A DNA stretch of 64,000 nt, taken from assembly GCA_008973525.1 (NCBI GenBank), contig WACJ01000125.1, positions 3,720,001-3,784,000 on the forward strand, written 5' to 3'. The number at the start of each line of letters is the position of its first letter. Within the stretch, counting starts at the first letter, position 1. Below are positions 56,235 to 64,000 of the stretch, one piece after another. Position numbers and translations under genes: made by a program. This stretch comes from Stenopsyche tienmushanensis. Taxonomy: Eukaryota; Arthropoda; Insecta; Trichoptera; Stenopsychidae. The notes beneath the pieces are model-generated. The model was given only the letters and a program-made list of their open reading frames with translations. It had not been told where the DNA came from and searched no databases.

Positions 56235-56470
56235 GACATCTTCCATCTCTTTTCAGGTGCAATGTGTTATTTTAACAGCGCCATCTCTTGTGGTCCTGCG
56301 GAGACATTGCACCTGCATACCGATCGATCGCTTCTTGCGCGTGCACCGTTACCGGTTGGGTAGTGACGAGCAGGAGGCGGGAATCGAGGGAGTCGTCAGT
56401 TAGCCTTGGCTGCGGGAGGTCGTCCCTCCTGCGGCCAGATCTCTCTCTCAGAGTCAAATACTGTCAATAT
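56235..56470 (+). mobile_element. LTR fragment, copy H
   Basis: ATCTTCCATCTCTTTTCAGG, TGCAATGTGTTATTTTAACA, GCGCCATCTCTTGTGG, then ACATTGCACCTGCATACCGA, TTGCGCGTGCACCGTTACCG, GTGACGAGCAGGAGGCGGGA and the palindrome at 56408-56436. This is the copy most like C. GTGCAATGTGTTATT and the later ACATTGCACCTGCA form a second, looser inverted repeat inside the LTR. No primer site follows. Confidence 0.8.
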
Positions 56471-57674
56471 AGTATACATTTTTTCCAATCTTTGTCCTAA
56501 TAATGGAAAAAGAACCTTAAATAAAGTTATTATGTAAGGTAGCATTTTTTATACGTTGAATATATATTTATAGTTATTACAATTATGAGCATATAAGATT
56601 ATTTATTTTAGAGTGGGTATATATTTAGCATCTATTTATAAGCCTGTGGTTATTCTAATAGCAATCATGTCAACGAGCTTATTAACAGAATAATATATTA
56701 AACTGTGAAGCAAATATTATATCCCAAAACACATTGTTTTTCCAAGAAAAGTATATGTAGAAACAATATTGTCTAATTTTAGAACAGGGATCTATTTTAA
56801 GATCCTTTGTTCCTTTTAAATAAGAGCCTTATGTGCTTGTTTGACCTTTTCTTATAATTCGATTGTTTGCCTGCGGCTTATTCAATTCGAATACACACCT
56901 TGATTAATGAAGACGGCCGTGATGAAGGGTCAATATCGTAATGTCACCAATCAAAGGGTGAACACTCTTGAAACACCAAAGTTTGAACCCCAAAACCGAG
57001 TTCAATTCGTACGTCTCATCCCTTAGGCCACAGCATCCTTGAGGTAGCTTTGTACAGGGACCACCCCTCGATTAAACAAGTACCCCGGCTTGGCACTTTA
57101 ATATGGAAAGCCAATTTTCCCCATCCAAGGGTCACACATAAACGCAATAAGTTCGCACCAATTGACCCTCTGAAAACATTATGAGCAGAGGGTTAATTAA
57201 CTTGAAATTATACCCCGTTTTACCTTACACCCATCCCTGGACTGGTCTCGTGAATCTGATTTACATCCATTTGCTCTGCGACTAACGAAATCTTAATAAT
57301 GACAAATCGACTTTGGACCTTTGAAAAGAAAATACACAGGGAATGCTTCGAGATAACCAAAATGTATTCTCCAGATCAATAAATATTAATGCTCAACTAT
57401 CGAATATTTGATAAAGTTATAATCAAAAACAATATAGTGGATTTTGTATATGAAACACAAAACGTGCGCTCATCTAAAGTTTTCCTCATTACATTAATAA
57501 ATGGAAAACCATTACGTACATGAACTATTCAAATATAAATAGTTCAATACAGTTTCGAATGTAAATTCGTTTTTTGTTCATCCATCCTGGATATATAAGC
57601 ATATAATCATCCGCAATTTGCTTGAACATAAAATAATTTTCATGATGTCTGAATTTCATATCTCAAAATGAATC
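56471..57674. other. Mostly single-copy DNA; less A+T-rich at about 56860-57330
   Basis: The 56860-57330 segment has no open frame of note and no repeat partner. It is a candidate for conserved non-coding sequence. Confidence 0.4.
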
Positions 57675-57860
57675 AAAGAACTAGATGCAGCACGAGATAA
57701 CCATGTGTTCAAATCACTCATGCAGACTATTCATCGTGGCATGCGTTGTATAGCATGTAAGCTTATTAATGCAAATACTATTGTTTGATAGCGATCATGG
57801 ACATAACAAAAGCATTTGATGAAGTGTAGCATGTTGTATTAGATTTTATAATAGAACAAA
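57675..57860 (+). pseudogene. LINE reverse transcriptase fragment, second plus-strand relic
   Basis: The plus strand reads VFKSLMQTIHRGMRCIACK, then after a frame change IAIMDITKAFDEV, a stop in place of the usual W, and HVVLDFIIEQ. D-I-T-K-A-F-D-E-V-W-H is the first catalytic motif of Jockey/CR1-type reverse transcriptases, and the preceding stretch fits the helix just before it. About 60 residues are visible. The family M element starts 19 bp downstream and may have cut the LINE. Confidence 0.78.
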
Positions 57861-57878
57861 CTTATTGAACTATATCTA

Positions 57879-58590
57879 CAGGGATGTTTTGCACATGGAT
57901 CAACATTTTTTTATTATTGAAAGCTAGGGAGGTCTTTAACTCGTTTTAAGATAAACTCTATATCCTAAGTGTTGTCGAAATAACAATTTTTTCAACATTT
58001 AAAAAAATCTTATTAATTATGCGATTGGTTTAAAGAAAATTAGTTCAGAGCTTCTAAAGTCCCAAAAAATGTGCAAACGAATGAGAAATATCAACTTCTA
58101 AATTATCTAAAAAAAAACCAATCAATTATTTTGAACTTAGTTTAGTTTTAAAAGGTTTTTTAGATAATACCCTTCTCAACGATATGCTACATGTCATACA
58201 AATCATTTAAGTAGCTATTAAACTTGAAAAGGTACCATGTTTGCCAGTAACTGAGTTAAGAAAATTGCATTTGCATGTCCCTAGACAAAGAAATTCAGTG
58301 GTGTCAGGTCTGTAGATCGTGCAGGCCACGGAATAGGGGACGACCCTAGACAAAGAAATCCAGTGGTGTCAGATCTGGAAACCGTACAAGCCACGGAATA
58401 GGGGACGTCCCCAGATAAAAAAATCCATTGGTGTTAGGTCTGGAGACCGTGCGAGTGGTTAGATTTTTCAAGCAATTTTTCCAGTTTATACCCTTTCCAA
58501 TCATATGCTACATATCATACAAATCATTCAATAAGTCGTTAAGCTTGACGATTCACCAGTTTGCTAAGGTCAGAGTTTAAAAAATACTTG
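57879..58590 (-). mobile_element. Mariner-type MITE, family M copy 6, with minisatellite and duplicated spacer
   Basis: TA at 57877-57878, then CAGGGATGTTTTGCACATGG. The order inside is: degraded terminal repeat; GTGCAAACGAATGAGAAATA; spacer with GATATGCTACATGTCATACA and TTAAACTTGAAAAGGTACC (58180-58265); three minus-strand 65-bp units (58277-58458); and then the same spacer again (58500-58585: CATATGCTACATATCATACA, GTCGTTAAGCTTGACG). The right terminal repeat is missing. Confidence 0.8.
58277..58458 (-). repeat. 65-bp minisatellite, three units
   Basis: Units lie at 58277-58341 and 58342-58406 (both exactly 65 bp) and 58407-58458 (partial). Each begins GWCCCYAGA and contains CAGTGGTGTCAGRTCTG or a close variant. 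It is the reverse complement of the array at 11439-11630. The translation of each minus-strand unit gives the SPDLTPLDFF-type catalytic motif. Confidence 0.88.
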
Positions 58591-58999
58591 TTTTTTTTAT
58601 ATTTAAGATGCTTTTATTAAAAATTGAATAGTTTAATAGTTATAATGACAAAAAATTGACAGAAGAAACATCCGGACTATGAGAGATACGAGATGCAACG
58701 GAAAATCGCAGTTGTGCAAGTCCAACTCGATACATGATTGTTTTTTTTAAATTTTAATTTAGGCAAAAACGATTTAGTTTAAGGCTTAACTTCATCAAAT
58801 TCTTTTTACAAAATCATTTAACATTCAAATGCTGTCAACAAATCACAATCAATGATACGTATCACGTTTTAAGCACGTTCGAGTTTCATTCGGCTTTTGT
58901 AATAGAGCTTGGAAATCCAAATTTTGGAGATCGACCAGGTCACAACTTCCTGGAATTGGAACTAAAAGCTGCATTGCTTCCGAGCCAGAAGATACATGA
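58591..58999. other. Unassigned A+T-rich DNA
   Basis: Nothing was recognised. Confidence 0.5.
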
Positions 59000-59600
59000 T
59001 TAAATCAAGTAGTCCATAAGCATTCCAAGTGGCCACCGTTTGTCTTCTAAAAGCCGGAGCGCTCGTTTTGGCAAATGTCATTTTAGAGGCCTCACCGCGG
59101 CGTATAAAGGGACCGTTTCTGCACGAGCAATATCGCGCCCTCCCTTTTAACGAAACATTTCACCAAAAGGTGTAGTAAAAATGCGCATCCGAGATTAATT
59201 TAAACGGGCCGATGTAAATCGAAAAGAAAAGGTAAGCCGAATGTGGTTAAACGTGTTTTCCTTTACGTCATAAGCAGCCGCAGAATGGATGGTGGGAACA
59301 AAGGGGACCCGGCGCGGAAAAACCGGGCCCTCTCCTCTTTTTTCGGCCCCCGGGCGGAAAATTTAACTCTATTCCGCCCCCTCCCCTCCGACAACAAACG
59401 GCTGCTCCCCCCGACTGCGGTGACTTCGATTTAAAATTCAAAGCAGACCAAGTCGTTCGTCACAAATGCACCGTTTTGTACACAGAGGGCGCCCGTCGAA
59501 ATCCGTTAGAGAGGCACAAAAAAACCTTTTTGCGGAGGAAAAACGACGATTTTCCAGACTACATTAATTCCGCACCCTGTGGGTAGGATAGATTGAGAGA
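59000..59600 (+). other. G+C-richer single-copy locus with promoter-like signals
   Basis: This is one of the most G+C-rich stretches of the window, with several CpGs and no repeat partner. GCGTATAAAGGG puts a TATAAA at 59103-59108; about 125 bp downstream AAAAG-GTAAGCC is a good splice donor (GT at 59232-59233). The frame at 59243-59434 would lie after that donor, so the two do not fit one simple gene. The locus may be a promoter with non-coding first exon or a conserved element. Confidence 0.3.
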
Positions 59601-60307
59601 ATCCGAGAATCTGATTTATCACAATGATCGTTCTGCTTATATCATGACACCTCTCAAACTTTGATTGGACCACATTTGGTTCGTACGCTTATAGACGTAA
59701 AGATTTCTGACACCAGTGGACACGTGAACGATCTTTCCCAGCAATATGATTACTCTACTAACCTCATTTATTTTCTTTAATCAATTCACAAATAGAAAAT
59801 CATACCATGTTTTCTCGCCATTTGCGCCTAATTTAATTGAATCAAATATATTACAAAAAAAAAAAATAAAACAATATAAAATAGATGATATAAACATAAT
59901 ATGAATTAATGAATGTTGAACTTTGATCTTGTTCTAATACTAAAAATAGCATTAAATAAATGAAAAACCAACACAATTTTATATGGACAAGACTTGATAT
60001 AAATTTATTTTAGTAGAAAATTGATACATAATTAATTTATATTTATCTTCTGAATTCTGTAATAATAGTAAAATTGTGCTGTGTAACGTGGGCTAAATCT
60101 TTGACTAAATAAATCAACAGGGCCAACTATGAGTAATAGATTTGTAAAAATAGTTAAAATATAATTTGAAAATAACGAAAAGGCCTTACGTAACTTCATT
60201 TTTTTCCATAAAAAAAGTCTTATAAAAATACATATAATTGACTTTATATAATCCTTTCTATGAAGCCATTGCTGAAAAAATTTAGCATAGTTTTAATAGT
60301 ACATATA
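59601..60307. other. A+T-rich DNA, nothing recognised
   Basis: No repeat or coding signal was seen. Confidence 0.5.
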
Positions 60308-60309
60308 TA

Positions 60310-60992
60310 CACTCAAAATTTTTCTTGTGCGGTAAATGCGTTCCGCGGAAAATCGCACAAAAAAAACTATGACTTGCATAAAAAAAATGAAGATGTGTTC
60401 CATGGATTTTAAAAACCGCATAACTTTGAAACAGCTATATAAAATATATCAAAAATCGCATAAAAAAATAATAAAAAACAGGAAAACAATAAGGCAATTC
60501 AAATTAATTAATTAAAACTTGCATCATTGGTAAAATTTTAAGGATGTCTGGTATTTGGTCTTCTTCTTCGGAAGAAATAGTCATCATTGTTCTGTGCAGA
60601 TTTTCTCTTTACAACAATATAATTCATAATTAGTAAATATGTTTAAAAAAATGCAGGAAAGTCATTTTGCCGCGTCACTAAAATAGCTATAACTCCGTAA
60701 ATAATTGGAATTTTGGAAATTCCTTTGAAGAATGTATTTTTAAAAATCAAAACATTGGAACAATGCAAAAAAAAAGAAATTATTTTTTTCAAAAATCTAA
60801 ACCTGAATAAAGATCGTGATCGCAATTCAGCGATAGCAGATGCAATATGATTTACACATTCCCAAATTATATTTTTTATCCAAAATATATCGATATGTAC
60901 TCTTTATGAAATTAAAAAAAGAAAAAAACACTTAAAAAACCGCATAACTTCGAAATCGCACAAAAAAAGTCGCACAAAAAGAGGTTTAAGTG
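60310..60992. mobile_element. TA-flanked non-autonomous DNA element with subterminal direct repeats
   Basis: The left end CACTCAAAATTTTTCTTGTG is mirrored at 60970-60992 (CGCACAAAAAGAGGTTTAAGTG). TA lies on each side (60308-60309 and 60993-60994), which places it in the Tc1/mariner/pogo group. Just inside both ends are the words ACCGCATAACTTYGAAA in the same orientation (60414 and 60938) and repeated TCGCACAAAAAAA words. The 0.68-kb interior has no transposase. Confidence 0.7.
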
Positions 60993-61037
60993 TATGTTTT
61001 TTTTTAAATGTGCTTATGTAATTACCAACCGCATCTA

Positions 61038-61617
61038 TCAGGTTGAGTCATAAATAGTTGCCGGCGAAAATAAACCATTATAATTATTCGGTTTTATCCT
61101 TGATGAGTCATTCATATTGGTGAGTATAGGGTATTAATAGATAGGTATGAGTTCTATCAGTCTTTGTGCATTTTCGTCATTTAATTCTTTGGGATTTTAA
61201 ACAACGCAACGATGGTACGGCTACGGTTAAAAAAATAAGAAATTGGTTTTTAAAATTCCGCTCGAAGACTCTGAAAGATAGACCAAGCGCCCTTTCGACT
61301 TTGATGAAGATGTTTTAAAGGTGTTATTGGAACAAAATGTACATCAATCAATAAGATTTTGTCAAAGAAGCTAAATAAGTCACAATCAACTATTTGCCAG
61401 CACTTGGAAAAATTGGGAAAGGTTGGCAAATTGGGTGTGTGAATGCCATGCGATAAATTTATTAAGGTATAATACACCACGAGCGTATAAATCGAAATGA
61501 GAGAAAGTTATCACTAACAATAGGGAATATGAAATATAATAATATTGCTTTGTTATTTTGTTAAAAGCCTAAATCAATATTTGAAAAAAATCGGCAGCTA
61601 TTTATGACTCAGCCTAA
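61038..61617 (+). mobile_element. Decayed mariner, third family
   Basis: The left end TCAGGTTGAGTCATAAATAG and the right end CTATTTATGACTCAGCCTAA mirror each other over about 24 bp. TA lies at 61036-61037 and 61618-61619. At 580 bp most of the transposase is deleted; the N-terminal part survives (separate entry). The terminal repeats differ from those at 4.5 and 50.3 kb. Confidence 0.85.
61210..61450 (+). pseudogene. Mariner transposase N-terminal (DNA-binding) remnant
   Basis: The plus strand reads NDGTATVKKIRNWFLKFRS, then a DRPSA stretch, then after a stop and frame change KVLLEQNVHQSIR, and finally KLNKSQSTICQHLEKLGKVG. This is the paired helix-turn-helix DNA-binding half of a mariner transposase, in order: an RNWFxKFRSG-like block, the D-R-P-R-S linker, and the S-T-I-x-x-H-L-x-x-L-G-K-V helix. 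The catalytic half is deleted. The order and wording are highly characteristic; the exact subfamily is not decided. Confidence 0.85.
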
Positions 61618-62950
61618 TATCATGCATTTTCTCCATAATCACAATTACCTATATGAAATAGCTTACCTTGTCCATATTGTCTAGAGGAAAAAAATAATTT
61701 ATTTTTTGTCTGAACTGTCTAATCTATTTAAATCACATATATTCCATATCGAGTTGGTTATAAAAACGCCCATTACTATGCTCACCTAGGTGGCTTGTTG
61801 GGTGAGTGTTTGCAAATATTCAGAGATCATCCTGCTTTTAATATCAAGTGCATGAAAAGATAAATGTTTAATAATAATGATATGGATGTGAATAAATCGA
61901 TAAATTAAGATATATGAAAGAATTTAATACTAGGGTGGAGCCAATTTAATTAATGACAATTATATTATGCTCTTATTTAAAAACAAACTATAGTCCTTTT
62001 TAATTATCTCCAATAGCTGAGATTAACTTTCAAGTTGAAAATTTAATAATTTTTGAAATAGAGCTCACTCGTTCCGTTGCCGCCTCGAAACGCCATTAAA
62101 AGCAAATAAATGACAGCAAATTCAGTTGGACTCATTCCCATAGACCACAGATTTGTTTGGTCTTAAGGCTTTATCGACACTCTGATTGCTTGTTCGATGG
62201 GGTAATTTAGAGACCCGACTTAATTGGGTTTTGCTTAAATGAGAGCACCACGAATCTTCGACGGCTTCAAAGGAGAGACATTCCATTTCCAAAATGACGC
62301 CAAAAATTGTTGAGGCTCCCGGTTGATCAAAATCCGCAGGCGTTTCTAAAACTAAACTCTTATTTTTGCCGGGGACATCCTTTAAATGTTACTTTATGGC
62401 AAATTTATGCGACCTAAGAACAAAAGTAACGATTCCAAGTGCTTCTATGAACTCAATCTGCACAACGCAACTGAACGTGGCCGTAGTACGTGTTCGGTAT
62501 TATGAAAATGCAGCACTACGCCGAGGAGGAAATATTATTCAGAATTTCAATTTGGGCGTAAACGAAATGCTAATTTGAAAAATGCACTAGCCCATGGGCG
62601 ACATTTTCATGATTTCTATAAATATATGAAATGTGGAAATTCAGTATATTGAAATTTTTGTGCATAAATGAAACGTTATTTCTCACCGAGCTTTACAGTG
62701 TATTTAAATTTTTAAACGTTCCCACGGATGCACAACAAAATTCAAATAAAAATTGATACAGTTCCATTTTTATAATCATAATATATTGATACTTAACATA
62801 TTTTTTCCTGATTTTTACGATTTTTAATCAACGGAAAAATATATATTTGAACTGAAATCATTCCATAATAGACTACTATTAACAATGAGAGAAGATTACT
62901 CTTGCTTTCAACCCTGAAAGTTAATTATATTTACTTCCATCAACTAACGC
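61618..62950. other. Mostly single-copy DNA; less A+T-rich at about 62060-62580
   Basis: The plus frame 62366-62578 encodes no recognisable protein. The 62060-62340 part is G+C-richer and repeat-free. GTTCCCACGGATGCACA near 62718 is one of the CCCACGGA words. Confidence 0.4.
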
Positions 62951-62955
62951 TAATA

Positions 62956-63070
62956 CGAGCCTTATTCCGAAAGTAAGTGCACTGTGACAATAACGGGCTG
63001 TTTTTTTTCTTTTTTGAGGGTTTGGCCAAACTGAGTGATAGAAGGGGATCTCCTAAAATAGCGAGCATAA
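62956..63070 (+). mobile_element. 5' end of a mariner related to the 50.3-kb copy
   Basis: CGAGCCTTATTCCGAAAGTA, then AGTGCACTGTGACAATAACG and GGCTG, then TTTTGAGGGTTTGG and AGAAGGGGATCTCCTAAAAT. On the minus strand the copy at 50321-50959 has the same order over its first 140 bp. TA precedes the end (62954-62955). No matching right end was found before the window ends, so it is truncated or continues beyond recognition. Confidence 0.65.
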
Positions 63071-64000
63071 GTTCGTTATAAAATATTAGCTTTTAAAATA
63101 AGCTCATTCAAAATTGCAAAAAAAAAATTGATAAAAAAGTTTTACGGATTCAAATCAAAATCAATGCGATTAGCTTTTTCGACCTGAAATGATGAACCTT
63201 TTCTCTCTATTTATTTGTGAACATAAAGGAGACTTTTTAAGGCTGTATAACCCATCGCATACGTGACACAGCACTGTGGCTTAGCCTAGGATAGAAGAGT
63301 GTGCTAGAACGAAAAACAATAAAGTGTCGGGAAATCACCGACCAGTGACAAGAATATTGAATGAGACATTACGTCTACTCTGGACGTCCTGTTCCCTATA
63401 TTGTGGACAGGCTTGGACCGGAAAGTCTAATTTTTAAATTTGTCCATCATCACTCTTATTCTTTCACCGCAAAAATATTGAACAATACATGATACATAAT
63501 CTGCAAAAACCGAAATATTCGAAATGTATTAAAAATATTTTTTATTGAGATTGTGATTCTATTTATAAAAATCTTGTAGTTTTTCCTGCCATGAATCAGT
63601 ATAAAGCTTATTACATAAAATTTATGGAATTAATCATTTTAAATCATGCTATTATCCATCCTTAAAAGCCTACAGAGAGTTGATGGCTCTTCCCATTATA
63701 TTGCTGTCCAGTCTTCAATTCATCGTTTTGAAGAAGGCCCTTGGGATAATAAGCTTTGCGAAATATATAGGCTGAGAGCATTTATAAAATAATCTATGAT
63801 TGAATTTATTTAGCGAAATAATTTCTGTTGACTTCAAATCCACTTCAAAATATATTAGATTATTTTTTCATTTAATACCTTCATAATCGAATTTATTTTA
63901 AAATATCGCTCTTAGGACATTAAGGTATATTTTAATTATAGTAAAGCGACTTGAAAATGTAAGAAAATTTAGCAATATAATTAATGTTTCAACAGTTTCT
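63071..64000. other. A+T-rich DNA, nothing recognised
   Basis: It may include decayed interior of the mariner whose 5' end precedes it. No coding motif could be read. The 63230-63430 part is less A+T-rich. Confidence 0.45.

Noticed and set aside
1..64000. CRISPR arrays, rRNA genes, telomere repeats, bacterial operons, mitochondrial inserts or viral genes
   Set aside because: Looked for and not seen. There is no regular short-spacer array, no (TTAGG)n run, no clustered prokaryote-like frames and no recognisable viral or mitochondrial protein.

Overview
This is a strongly A+T-rich piece of an animal nuclear genome, most likely an arthropod. I base that on the repeat content: several mariner families, piggyBac-type and hAT non-autonomous elements, Jockey-like reverse transcriptase fragments, and LTRs followed by a tRNA-Leu-type primer site. 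No species can be named. No bacterial gene organisation, CRISPR array, rRNA or intact tRNA gene is visible, and no complete protein-coding gene was recognised. The open reading frames are short, and those with recognisable content are pieces of transposons. The window is best read as intergenic or deep-intronic DNA that serves as a graveyard of mobile elements.

Layout. 0-6 kb: a hAT fragment (minus strand), a decayed mariner with both ends and all three catalytic-aspartate regions, and an LTR with primer site. 6-16 kb: two copies of a mariner-type MITE (family M), one with an internal 65-bp minisatellite, in otherwise single-copy DNA. 16-25 kb: a 120-bp tandem duplication, an LTR fragment, a possible piggyBac transposase remnant, a 28-bp exact inverted repeat pair, a tRNA-like segment, and a hAT copy broken by a Jockey-like reverse transcriptase piece. 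25-32 kb: a TTAA-flanked piggyBac-like MITE, an 0.84-kb hAT-like element with 8-bp flanking duplications, another LTR and another family M copy. 32-42 kb: mostly unique DNA, an LTR, a retroposon-tail-like segment, a G+C-richer stretch at 37.3-39.3 kb with a 107-bp exact duplication and a possible minus-strand promoter and first exon, and a family M copy. 42-51 kb: a reverse transcriptase fragment, LTR pieces, one inside a TTAA-flanked element, a doubtful exon, and a mariner with both ends. 51-64 kb: hAT 3' ends, an LTR, a second plus-strand reverse transcriptase fragment beside a family M copy with three minisatellite units, a TA-flanked element with unusual subterminal repeats, a further mariner, and the 5' end of a mariner related to the one at 50.3-51.0 kb.

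There is no pathway for genes to share here. The informative content is the structure of the repeats: nested insertions, an eight-copy LTR family with a 29-bp palindrome that survives mainly through G-T wobbles, and a MITE whose catalytic-motif remnant has become a variable-number tandem repeat. I see no convincing new biological system. The minisatellite, the LTR palindrome and the 38-39 kb locus are the parts most worth a second look.
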